DNA of 64,000 bases from DASXUX01 sp036504595 (lineage in GTDB: Bacteria > Planctomycetota > SZUA-567 > H5-PLA8): assembly GCA_036504595.1 (NCBI GenBank), contig DASXUX010000001.1, forward strand, positions 124,001-188,000, written 5' to 3'. The position numbers and the translations under genes were made by a program. Under the pieces are notes generated by a model that saw only the letters and a program-made list of their open reading frames with translations, was not told where the DNA came from and ran no database searches. Within the stretch, counting starts at the first letter, position 1. Each line of letters begins with the position of its first letter. Positions 16,534-24,671 of the stretch are shown here, piece by piece.

Positions 16534-17315
16534 GACTTTTCATCCCCCTGACGGAACGCGGCCTGGAACCTGTGTGTAAGGGTCTTCTGCCAGCTACAGA
16601 ACGCGCTCACTGCGTCCTCAATCCAGTCCTGCTGCTTGGTCACGTCTGCGATGTCCTCAACGGGAGGCTCTCCCAATCCAGGTAGCACACTGATGAACCG
16701 CAGCCACAAGGTCTTCCAGTCGTCGTCGTCGTCCAAGTCGGTGTGCTTCTCCACGACCAGAATTTGCGTGAGGATCTGGCGAAGAATGGATGGGTATGCA
16801 AGCGCAATGAACGCATCGGATCGCGCGGTCGCCAACTTGTCTAGCGTATTGTTAATCAGCAGAATTGGCATCTTCTCGTTGAAATCAACCCTCCAAATCT
16901 GTTCGCCAAGGTTCTCAGATTTGATCGGCAGCAACCCGATACGACTGGCGTCTTCTTCCTCGGGACTTATTGGGGAAATGCGGTCTGCCTCCGCTAGAAG
17001 CTTTCCACGAGCATCTTTGCCATCCACAACCTTGACGCGGAATAGAACAGCTTCAGATCCTTCGAACTCCGTTAGCGCGCAGTCGGGCGGAGCAACAGGC
17101 GCCGCCACCGTCCCGAATGGAAATCGCATGTAGACCGCAGGCGCCGAACGGTACGCTTCGACAAAAACGGAAGCTTCTGGAGGGAGCCCGTAGTCAACCA
17201 GGCGTAGCTTCCCCTCGAAACTGAGCGACTGGTCCTGCGAGCGTACGAGCCGTATGGAGACGCTTGATCGCTCTATCCGTTTTCTGTTGGTGTAGTTCAG
17301 GCTACGAACGGGCAT
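16530..17315 (-). CDS. Unknown protein B of the GHKL operon (261 aa)
   Basis: The ATG at 17315 is chosen because GGAGG lies nine bases upstream; the ATG at 17324 touches that box directly. The first 130 residues look beta-rich and modular (RRLVDYGLPPEASVF-like strands). The second half is helical and contains an acidic run DLDDDDDWKTLWLRF. It overlaps the GHKL gene by 14 bp and the 239-aa gene by 4 bp, so the three are strongly coupled and probably form a complex. No catalytic motif is recognisable. Confidence 0.72.
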   Translation of the reverse strand: MPVRSLNYTNRKRIERSSVSIRLVRSQDQSLSFEGKLRLVDYGLPPEASVFVEAYRSAPAVYMRFPFGTVAAPVAPPDCALTEFEGSEAVLFRVKVVDGKDARGKLLAEADRISPISPEEEDASRIGLLPIKSENLGEQIWRVDFNEKMPILLINNTLDKLATARSDAFIALAYPSILRQILTQILVVEKHTDLDDDDDWKTLWLRFISVLPGLGEPPVEDIADVTKQQDWIEDAVSAFCSWQKTLTHRFQAAFRQGDEKS

Positions 17316-19203
17316 TGGCGCCATCCTCCGTGACGACCTGTACTCTGAGATCGCGCCTTGGGTCGAATCCGGTGACAGTGACGGTGAAGGCCGGGTCCAG
17401 ACGCGTGAGAGCCAACTGGTTGGCGGATTGCGAGCTCACTGTTACCTTCTCGCTCGCTACCTTGATGGGTGGCTTGTCCAGTTGAAAGTCGGGCAACTGG
17501 TAAGCTTTGAACGGATTACCCTTCCTCATCTCATAGGCGACGCGTACGGTTGCGGACGACGGCAATGGCGCACCACCTTTTGCGGCGCGAAGGCAGAAAC
17601 CTCCCTTGATCTGTTCGATCGCGATAGGGCGTGGCTTCGGTGGCGGCGGCGTTGGTGGTGGAACGGGCGAACCATCCTTGCCTGGACCACCCTTTGGAAC
17701 CTTCGTCTTCGGTTCCTCCGCCGTTGGCTTGGGCAGGTAGAAAATGTCCTTGAGCGCCCTATCGTCCACGCTGCTATCGCTCTGACTGATGATTGAGACA
17801 AGTTCGTACACGGCCTCCTTGATGAAACGGAGACACTCCGGACCATGTGCGTACTTGCCTTTGAACTTCGTGGACCGCGCAACCCAGTCGGTGTGCGCGG
17901 GATTTTCGGCGTCGCCGAGCATGGATGCCAGCGGCTTGTCGCTCACCGTGACGAGCGCGCGTATGCCGCGTTGCCGTGATGCGCGAACTCCAGAAATCTG
18001 CACGCCTTCGCGAATGAACACGGGTTTTTCGTGCTGTAAATCGTAGTCGCGTTCAAAAAACAAGTCAAAGAAGGACTGTTGCGGCTCCCTGTTCTTGAGG
18101 CGAACCCATATTGGGACACGCACGGCAATACGCTGGTTTTGTTCCAGTCCCTGTCGAATAGCTTTCAACAGGTTCTCAGGGATAAGAGCCGACGACCATT
18201 TTGGCGCGGCTTGGGGTGGCTGTTCATTCAGCACCGCCGGCGGCCCCGCCTCGCGCGTAGCCCAGCGTGCGAGGTCCAGCAGCCTGCCGATCTCCGACTC
18301 CAACTGTCCACCCCGCTGCTTCACGAGCGCCGTCGTTGAGTCTGCCGTGAAGATGAGTTCCTCAGCGCCGGGCGCACTTACTGTAACGATGAGTGAGCCT
18401 GTTAAAATCGGGAAGAAGTAATGACGAACCACCGCCTCAACAACCAACTGGGGCGTGATGTCCGGCGATGGAAAGGGAATGACTATCGATAGGCCGGGCT
18501 TATCGCCCCGCTGAAGACCGAAGTCCGCGCTGAACTGCTCCAGAAAACCCTTATTCTGAGACGGCATTGGCAGCCCGTCTTGAACATCGGCGAAGTAGCC
18601 GTACGGGTAGTGGCGCACACCATTGATGCGATGAATCTTCAGGACGGACTGTCCCATAAGCATCTGCTGTTGATCATCAGCGCGAACGGTCAGTCCGAGA
18701 AAGGCATTGACCTGACTCGAAGCCGGGAAGACATTCTTGCCCAGTCCCCACCGCCCACGATCAGTCTCCCCTTTTCCTGAACGACCAACATTTCGCCAGA
18801 AGTAGTAGAAGTCGTTCTTCGATGGCGCGTCGCCGTCATCGTGCTGAGACGGATCGCCACGCAGACCGCGGGTGCCAAAGTCTTCCAGTACAAGAAAGGG
18901 CATCGGGCTGTCGTTGGCCGGTACGTCAGCCAGTCCACTTGCCGGAGCCTCAATATGCGGCCAGAGGCCAGCGAGGTACTCGCTGGTCTTGGCGCTGGGA
19001 AGCGCCCCATTCAGGCCCGAAAGGGAGATTCGGAGACGCACGGCGGTTCCAGGGAGTGCGGCGTCGAGCGAGTTCTGTATCGCCTCGCGGACTAACGCGT
19101 CAGCGAGGTTGGGAAGCGCCTCTGTGTTAAAGAACTCGCTCTGGATCGGGTCAACGTTTACCTCGTCCTTCTGCATCTTTCGAAAAGACCACGCCATTGC
19201 CAT
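17302..19203 (-). CDS. GHKL ATPase (MORC/paraMORC-like), 633 aa
   Basis: The first 160 residues form a GHKL nucleotide-binding domain: N-box REAIQNSLDAAL (39-50), VLEDFGTRGL (105-114) and GRWGLGKNVF (150-159). The middle is mixed and includes FFERDYDLQHEKPVF. A Pro-rich linker (PPPTPPPPKPRP) separates a C-terminal beta-rich domain. The ATG at 19203 is about eight bases after GGGGG; a GTG at 19233 is possible. Related ATPases are known beside cytosine methyltransferases and Vsr nucleases in restriction-like systems. No Z1 helicase is present here. It is the first gene of a coupled operon converging on Vsr. Confidence 0.82.
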   Translation of the reverse strand: MAMAWSFRKMQKDEVNVDPIQSEFFNTEALPNLADALVREAIQNSLDAALPGTAVRLRISLSGLNGALPSAKTSEYLAGLWPHIEAPASGLADVPANDSPMPFLVLEDFGTRGLRGDPSQHDDGDAPSKNDFYYFWRNVGRSGKGETDRGRWGLGKNVFPASSQVNAFLGLTVRADDQQQMLMGQSVLKIHRINGVRHYPYGYFADVQDGLPMPSQNKGFLEQFSADFGLQRGDKPGLSIVIPFPSPDITPQLVVEAVVRHYFFPILTGSLIVTVSAPGAEELIFTADSTTALVKQRGGQLESEIGRLLDLARWATREAGPPAVLNEQPPQAAPKWSSALIPENLLKAIRQGLEQNQRIAVRVPIWVRLKNREPQQSFFDLFFERDYDLQHEKPVFIREGVQISGVRASRQRGIRALVTVSDKPLASMLGDAENPAHTDWVARSTKFKGKYAHGPECLRFIKEAVYELVSIISQSDSSVDDRALKDIFYLPKPTAEEPKTKVPKGGPGKDGSPVPPPTPPPPKPRPIAIEQIKGGFCLRAAKGGAPLPSSATVRVAYEMRKGNPFKAYQLPDFQLDKPPIKVASEKVTVSSQSANQLALTRLDPAFTVTVTGFDPRRDLRVQVVTEDGANARS

Positions 19204-19232
19204 TACCGGCGCCCCCGTTAGATTCCGTTTCA

Positions 19233-19250
19233 CGTATAATTACATGTACA
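19233..19250 (-). promoter_or_regulatory. CGTATA...GTACA motif upstream of the GHKL operon
   Basis: The top strand reads CGTATAATTACATGTACA. It matches 19908-19926, upstream of the adjacent regulator-like gene, at 16 of 19 aligned positions with one gap, in the same orientation. It lies 30 bp before the chosen GHKL start codon. A shared operator or promoter for the two transcription units is the simplest reading. Confidence 0.45.
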
Positions 19251-19284
19251 CCACGCGGAGTTCGACTTTTAACAGAGTCCCTAA

Positions 19285-19905
19285 TCAGGCTTCCGGCAAA
19301 CGCTCCCATGCGGCGGGCACGTTCGCTGCAAGGTCGCGCTCTTTCGAAAGGGTATACCCCTGCCGGCCATCCTGTTTGATCAAGCCTTCCTTACGCATCC
19401 ATGCCAAGCAGACGTACACCTGATAGCCAGGAATCTCATTTCCGTCGGCAGGATCAACCACGGGCATAAAGTCGTCCGCGGCGACAAGGCGCTTGCCGAC
19501 CGCAGCTTTGGTGATAGCGGCAGCAACCAGACTGACCACCTTGCGTGGCGTCTTGTGCTGGTATTCCCGCCGGCCCCGCTTCGAGTAGCCAACCTTCACG
19601 AGTTCATCGCCACGCCGAAAAAACTTTGGGTACAGCGGTGGTTTGCGCCGGGGCTTCCCAACTGCAGCGGCTCCCGCCACGACGCCGCCTGCGCGCTCGG
19701 ATTCTGCCGATCTTGGCGTCGCGCCGGAGGCACAGGTAGTCGTTTGCGTGGACAAACGGGCCGCCAGCGAGGCGAGGGCCTCGGCGCCGTCCGTCAGCAC
19801 CCGAACCGCTTCGTAATCGCCAGCCTTCGCGGCCTCGCCTACGAGGTCTCGTAGGCCCGCCTCAGCGTTCTTCAGCAGTTCGTTTGCGCGCTCAATCGTA
19901 CCCAT
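19285..19905 (-). CDS. Winged-helix-like protein, probable regulator of the Dcm/GHKL cluster
   Basis: This 206-aa protein starts at the ATG at 19905 (MGTIERANELL). Residues 1-55 form a helical domain, and residues 55-85 are an Ala/Gly-rich linker. The C-terminal domain (YPKFFRRGDELVKVGYSK, then WMRKEGLIKQDGRQGYTL) resembles a winged helix. It precedes the GHKL operon in the same direction. Both upstream regions carry the CGTATA...GTACA motif, which suggests co-regulation or autoregulation. It could also be a specificity subunit. Confidence 0.65.
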   Translation of the reverse strand: MGTIERANELLKNAEAGLRDLVGEAAKAGDYEAVRVLTDGAEALASLAARLSTQTTTCASGATPRSAESERAGGVVAGAAAVGKPRRKPPLYPKFFRRGDELVKVGYSKRGRREYQHKTPRKVVSLVAAAITKAAVGKRLVAADDFMPVVDPADGNEIPGYQVYVCLAWMRKEGLIKQDGRQGYTLSKERDLAANVPAAWERLPEA

Positions 19906-19907
19906 GC

Positions 19908-19926
19908 CGTATACAATACACGTACA
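19908..19926 (-). promoter_or_regulatory. CGTATA...GTACA motif upstream of the winged-helix gene
   Basis: The top strand reads CGTATACAATACACGTACA, three bases before the start codon of the 206-aa gene. It is the second copy of the motif at 19233-19250. Binding here would block translation initiation or transcription, which fits autoregulation. Confidence 0.42.
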
Positions 19927-20023
19927 ATATAACCAGTCAAATGCTATTGCGAAAGAATTTTCGTAAACATTCGCGGGGTAGGATCGACTATTTTTCTGAA
20001 GCAGACGTGCCGATACTTTCCGT

Positions 20024-20431
20024 GTGGAGAATGCAGAGACTGACGCGGAGCGGGTGCGCGAACTGGCGGAAAGGAACCGCCAGTTGGAAGCAGAAAATCG
20101 CGAGCAGAAGCGGCGTTTGACTGAGCAGGAGAAGCCTCTGGCCGAACGTGAAAAAACCTTGGCCGAGCGCGAGAAAACATTGGCTGACCAAGCCCGGGAA
20201 ATTGAACGGACGCGAAAAGAGATCGACGATCTGAAGACCGCGTTGGCGCGCGCGCAGCGGACTTCACAGAACTCGTCCAAACGGCCCTCCAGCGACATCG
20301 TCAAACCCCACTCGGCCCGCCGCGTCGGCGGACGTAAAATCGGCGGGCAAGCGGGCCATCCGCTGCACAAACGCGCACCGTTCCAGCCAGAAGAAATCGA
20401 TGCGGTGATCGAACACACGCTCGCCTGCTGA
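20024..20431 (+). pseudogene. IS66-family transposase remnant (N-terminal part)
   Basis: The 135 residues match the start of IS66 TnpC: a long heptad-like coiled coil of repeated EREKTLAEREK units, then QNSSKRPSSD, then GRKIGGQAGHP, then EEIDAVIEHTLAC. The zinc-finger and DDE catalytic parts are missing, because the frame stops where IS21-like sequence begins on the other strand. It is an inactive fragment marking past insertion and deletion. Confidence 0.75.
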
Positions 20432-20590
20432 CCGTCTGGCCCGAGGATCGGCGCGCGAGTGCCGAAGTCCGCCTGGGCCTCTGCGCCCGGCGCGCATTCC
20501 ATCCGGCGAAACGGCAACTCGTCGCTGAAACTGAGCCGCCGCACAAAATCGGCCCCGGTCTGGACTGTGCAGTTCCCGGTGGCCACTTCC
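20430..20590 (-). pseudogene. IS21-family IstA transposase remnant
   Basis: Read leftward, about 50 residues match the IstA region ahead of the catalytic core: DFVRRLSFSDELPFRRMECAPG, shortened here to its key parts FVRRL, LPFRRMECAPG, EAQADFGT and APILGPDG. Both ends are missing. It abuts the IS66 fragment head to head at about 20430, so one element inserted into or recombined with the other. Confidence 0.68.
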
Positions 20591-20889
20591 ACAGGGGTGG
20601 CCTGTTGTGCCGCAGAGCACGTGGCCACTTCGCCCGCTGTGGCGGGTTTTGAGTCCGCCGCACCGCATGCGCCGGCTCCGCGCCTGTCAATCGCGAGTTG
20701 TGTAGGGGCAGAGGCCAACAGAGGCCAAGCCTTGGATCGCACTTCACTCCCACGCTGATACAATCACTATCCCGAGCCCACTTTACGACGCAAGTCGCTG
20801 CGCAATCAGCAAATACGCAGGAACTGGCTCAACGAAAGCATGGAGAAACGCCGCAAACGAAGGACGCTCAGCCACCACTTTGTATCCAC
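20591..20889. other. Gene-free debris between IS remnants and the methylase operon
   Basis: About 300 bp with no credible reading frame, no ribosome-binding site and no clear palindrome. It is probably insertion-sequence or deletion debris downstream of the 202-aa gene. Confidence 0.4.
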
Positions 20890-21498
20890 TTAGACTGCCA
20901 TCAATGAATCGTAAAGGCCGGCGTACTGCTGAGGCGACATTTCTATTTCCGCAAACGAGTGGCGAATTCTGCTGTCCCGTCTCGCATTCCATTGTGCGTC
21001 AACGCCAAAATGCACTTGCTCTCGTGAAGCTCGGAGCGGATGCGGGTACGGAGCGATTTCAAAGTCAATATTGATGAACGCGTCACCCTGAGTAATGGCA
21101 CGAAAATGCGCGTCGGCAAATCGCATTGTCGCACCCTGAATTGGGAACCGCGCGTTGGGCGCACCGGGCTGAATCATTCGCTTGCCCGGCGCTTCTCTGC
21201 CCCACGGATACGTTCTCGGCAGGTGTGTTCCAGTCGGCGCCACAGTCGGCAACGGAAGTTGTGGCCGCAAAAGAATAAACTCATGACGGAATACATAAAG
21301 ATCGAGATGGTCTACGTCATCCCGCTCGGCAGCTTCAACTTCGCCCCGCTGTAAACCAACGACTGTCCACACGATCACTCCACTTCGCATCGAGATATCT
21401 ATAGCAGGATTTTGCCTCCTTCTCCGGTGCGCCTTTATCGCATGAGATTCAGTCTCTCTACGAGCGAGACCAACAGCATATTCCAAATCGATGGGCAT
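20890..21498 (-). CDS. Unknown 202-aa protein, third gene of the helicase-methylase operon
   Basis: A near-perfect AGGAGGAG ribosome-binding site six bases before the ATG at 21498 shows this is a real gene. It lies 11 bp after the methyltransferase stop in the same direction. Residues 45-80 look like beta strands (VIVWTVVGLQRGEVEAAE). The C-terminal part contains FINIDFEIAPYPH and ends in SPQQYAGLYDSLMAV. No known motif or membrane segment is visible. It may be a small specificity or inhibitor subunit of the restriction-like operon. Confidence 0.65.
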   Translation of the reverse strand: MPIDLEYAVGLARRETESHAIKAHRRRRQNPAIDISMRSGVIVWTVVGLQRGEVEAAERDDVDHLDLYVFRHEFILLRPQLPLPTVAPTGTHLPRTYPWGREAPGKRMIQPGAPNARFPIQGATMRFADAHFRAITQGDAFINIDFEIAPYPHPLRASREQVHFGVDAQWNARRDSRIRHSFAEIEMSPQQYAGLYDSLMAV

Positions 21499-21509
21499 CT
21501 TTTCTCCTC

Positions 21510-24500
21510 CTATGTCACGCTATTTGCTTTTTCTTCACGCCCGGCAACGAGCGATTCAACAGCCGTGTAGACCGCTTCCCTTTCTTCCCGACACAATCCC
21601 ATGGCATCAAATATTACAGAGTCCAGAGCACGCCTATCGTCCTGTTTTAACTCATTTCTCAGATCGGCTTGTGGTCGTCTGGCCATCTTGAAAAACCACG
21701 GTTTGATATCGTCACCGTTGAGGCCAGAGACAATTTCAAACAGTCCAACATCATCAATGGAAAACTTTACTGCGCCCTCGCCAAGATTGACCAATCCGAG
21801 CAATTCGCGTTGTAGAATCCCCCACGTGCTATTTAACTGTGCTGCGATTATCATTGCGTTCTTAGGTACATGCGGGAGCACCTTATAAAATTCTTTGCCA
21901 TAAACACCTTCAGGATTCCAAACAACAAGATGACGAGAACCAAATGTACGCGGAAACAGAAGCGGCGACACTAGCCTTGAATTTCCGTCTTTCTTTACTC
22001 CGTAGCTCACTACACCGGGCGATTCTTGATTTATCAGAATGGTCTCTGTGTTCCGAACACTCTTAAGGAACGGAACTTTTGGAAATGCCTCGCCTGTATT
22101 GTTATCGTGAATGTAACCTTGCACTTCAGCAACAAAACTTAGGCGTACAAGTCTTGCTTTTGCCTTTTGCCTAATTTGATGGTAGATATCTGGCGCGCGA
22201 AGATACTTGCCGCCCCACTTATTTCCACAATATTCATTATTGCCGTTGGCGCCGTCTGCCCAAAGTTCAGCACGCGTCAGTCGTGACTCAGTTCGCTTGC
22301 GCTCATTTCTGATTGCGTCGTCAAACTTTGCACGGAACATAACAAACACGGTCGCATTATCAGTTGACGGCTTTGTCTTACGAAACACACTGATTATCGT
22401 GTTTACGTCGGCCGTTGCGAATTGCCGCTCAACAGCGCTGTCGTATATCGCCTTAACATGTGCGCATGACAGTATGTATTTTTGAAGAGTGAACCCGTAC
22501 CCCGAGTCAAGCCAACTGTTGGAACACACAAATACATGCATGCCGCCTTCGCGCAGGAGCTGCAAGCCTCGAACGTAAAAGTAACAGTACAAATCAGATT
22601 GTCCCGATAGGACGCTACCATATTCTTGCCGCAACAGGGGTTTTGCACGTGCATCAATTTTCTCTTTGCGAATATAAGGCGGATTTGCCACAACAATATC
22701 GAACCCGCCCTGCTCTCGCCCCAGTTTTAGTGTGAACTCGCGCTGTGGCTTCATGGCTGCGATGAAGCCGAACTGGCCGTCCAGCGTCGCTTCGGTGCCG
22801 CCACGCGGCGCGAACACTTCGCAGAACCGCACGCGCCAGTCGAAGGCAGTCGGCGGCAACTTCTCGCTTTGCGCGAACTCCCGCAGTTCCAGCTCCGCCT
22901 GCGCGATCTTCTGCCTCAGGAGTTGCTTTCCGACGTTGTCGTGCGTGTTCATGAATTGGCCCTTAAGCACCGCAATGCCGTCGGCCAGTTCATCCCGCCG
23001 CTGCACGAACATGTTGTCCTCTCCGCTCCCCATCGGGTCGGACGCGGTCAGGCTGTCGCCGCAAGCGATCTTGAAATCCAGATTCGGCAGCGGTTCGGGC
23101 GTGTCTCCGTCGTACTCCACGATCAGCGACAGCCAGAGCCGCAGCATGGCGATATTGACCGCGAAGGGATCCAGGTCCACGCCGTAGAGGTTGTGCTCGA
23201 TGATCTCCAGCTTGCGCTCGTACACGCTCTTCGTGTCCAGCTTGGCGTCGAACTTGAAAAGCGCCGCGCGCAAGCGCAATAATTCCTGCATCATGCCCAG
23301 CAGGTAGGCGCCGCTGCCGCAGGCCGGATCGCAGACTTTCACCTCCCGCAGCGCGGCCAGGATGCCTTCGGGATTTTGCAGTTTCGATGAATCGTCGCGG
23401 TCCACCAGCGCCTCGATAGCGCCGGCATCTTTTTCGAAGCGGCCCAGATAGCCTTTGAGCGCCTCGCGGCACATGAACGCCACCACGGGACGCGGCGTGT
23501 AGTAGCTGCCGCTTTCGTGCCGTCCGGTGACCAGTTCTTCGAAGACCTTGCCGAGCATCTCCGGATCCACCGCGACTTCGATGTCCAACGGCGTGGATTC
23601 GCTGACGGTGAAGTTGTAGCGTTCGCACAAATCCAGGATTTTGCCGAAGTGCGCGTTGGACAGTTCCACCTTGCCGCGCACGTCGCAATCGTCGGCCATT
23701 TCGAACAGGCCGCCGTTGAGGAACGGGATTCTTCCGCGCACCGCACGGAGTTCTTTCTCCTCGCGTTTCGGCACACGCTCGTCGCCCGTGTTGAAGCCCG
23801 CAAAAAACGCATAGTGGAGGCGGTCGTTCAGGAAATCTTCTTTGCCGGCCAGCGCTCTTTCGTAGAGCGCGCGCAAATAGTCTTTACGCCCTTCGAACTC
23901 CAGCCAGCCCTTCCTCTGAACGAAGTACGCGAACATCAGCCGGTTGGACAAGCGCTGTGTGTACAGACGCCGGACTTCCGCGCCTTGCGGACCGCGCAGG
24001 GCTCGCTCCACGCCCTCGAAAACCTCGTGGTACTCGACGAAGAAGCGTTTTGTGACGGCTTCGATGTCGAAGGCCGAGCGCCAGGAGTCCAGCCACTGGA
24101 GTGCATCGCGACCGCTATCTTGCGGGAACTCCAGCGCGGGCAAGTTGTGCTCGCAGAGCGTGCGGATATGCGTGTCGCCTTCGTTCCAGCCGAAGGTGGC
24201 GAGCGGTGCGCTGAGCTGCGGGTCCAGTGGGGCCTTGAAGTATGAAAAACGGAAATCCCGGTAGTCGTGAGTCGAAATGAACAGCAGGTTTTCCTGCCTC
24301 CATTTTCTCTGATCGCCATGGTTGGCCGAAGCACGACGCTTGGGCACCAAGCCGCGCAGGACTTTGCGCAACGGCCCGGTCATGCCCCGTCCGCTGGTTA
24401 GCGCATCGGGGTGTTTGAACTCCAGAAGAAAGATGCCCCAGGGCTGGTCAGTACGGAACGGTTGAAACTGATATGTTTGCCCATCAACGATGTCCGCGTC

Positions 24501-24671
24501 AAGGCCGTCAGCCTGCAATTCGTCGGCCGACCACTTGTAGCCAATATCCTCAATCCGCTTGACGCCTTCGGCCAACGGCCAGTGAAGTAGGCCGGCCAAG
24601 AACTCGCACAGGAAGGTGCCCTGATCGCGAATGCGTCCAAGCGCGTCTTGTAGTTCTCGCGGCGCAACCAT
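21510..24671 (-). CDS. N6-adenine DNA methyltransferase (Eco57I/PglX-like), 1053 aa
   Basis: The core has SAM-binding motif CDPACGSGAYLLG (about residue 445) and catalytic NPPYIRK (about residue 660), the gamma-class N6-adenine arrangement. The N-terminal 400 residues include IFLLEFKHP, which resembles a PD-(D/E)xK core strand, so a fused nuclease is possible. The C-terminal 250 residues are probably target recognition. The size fits type IIG, PglX and DISARM-type methylases. The ATG at 24671 overlaps the helicase stop by one base. It should mark self DNA while the upstream PLD-helicase attacks unmarked DNA. Confidence 0.88.
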   Translation of the reverse strand: MVAPRELQDALGRIRDQGTFLCEFLAGLLHWPLAEGVKRIEDIGYKWSADELQADGLDADIVDGQTYQFQPFRTDQPWGIFLLEFKHPDALTSGRGMTGPLRKVLRGLVPKRRASANHGDQRKWRQENLLFISTHDYRDFRFSYFKAPLDPQLSAPLATFGWNEGDTHIRTLCEHNLPALEFPQDSGRDALQWLDSWRSAFDIEAVTKRFFVEYHEVFEGVERALRGPQGAEVRRLYTQRLSNRLMFAYFVQRKGWLEFEGRKDYLRALYERALAGKEDFLNDRLHYAFFAGFNTGDERVPKREEKELRAVRGRIPFLNGGLFEMADDCDVRGKVELSNAHFGKILDLCERYNFTVSESTPLDIEVAVDPEMLGKVFEELVTGRHESGSYYTPRPVVAFMCREALKGYLGRFEKDAGAIEALVDRDDSSKLQNPEGILAALREVKVCDPACGSGAYLLGMMQELLRLRAALFKFDAKLDTKSVYERKLEIIEHNLYGVDLDPFAVNIAMLRLWLSLIVEYDGDTPEPLPNLDFKIACGDSLTASDPMGSGEDNMFVQRRDELADGIAVLKGQFMNTHDNVGKQLLRQKIAQAELELREFAQSEKLPPTAFDWRVRFCEVFAPRGGTEATLDGQFGFIAAMKPQREFTLKLGREQGGFDIVVANPPYIRKEKIDARAKPLLRQEYGSVLSGQSDLYCYFYVRGLQLLREGGMHVFVCSNSWLDSGYGFTLQKYILSCAHVKAIYDSAVERQFATADVNTIISVFRKTKPSTDNATVFVMFRAKFDDAIRNERKRTESRLTRAELWADGANGNNEYCGNKWGGKYLRAPDIYHQIRQKAKARLVRLSFVAEVQGYIHDNNTGEAFPKVPFLKSVRNTETILINQESPGVVSYGVKKDGNSRLVSPLLFPRTFGSRHLVVWNPEGVYGKEFYKVLPHVPKNAMIIAAQLNSTWGILQRELLGLVNLGEGAVKFSIDDVGLFEIVSGLNGDDIKPWFFKMARRPQADLRNELKQDDRRALDSVIFDAMGLCREEREAVYTAVESLVAGREEKANSVT

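Noticed and set aside
20024..20431. Active IS66 transposase
   Set aside because: Only the N-terminal coiled-coil region remains; the catalytic DDE domain and accessory genes are missing.
19906..20763. Extension of the winged-helix gene to a 492-aa frame
   Set aside because: The upstream part is the IS21 fragment plus the antisense of the IS66 fragment. The ATG at 19905 gives a coherent 206-aa protein.
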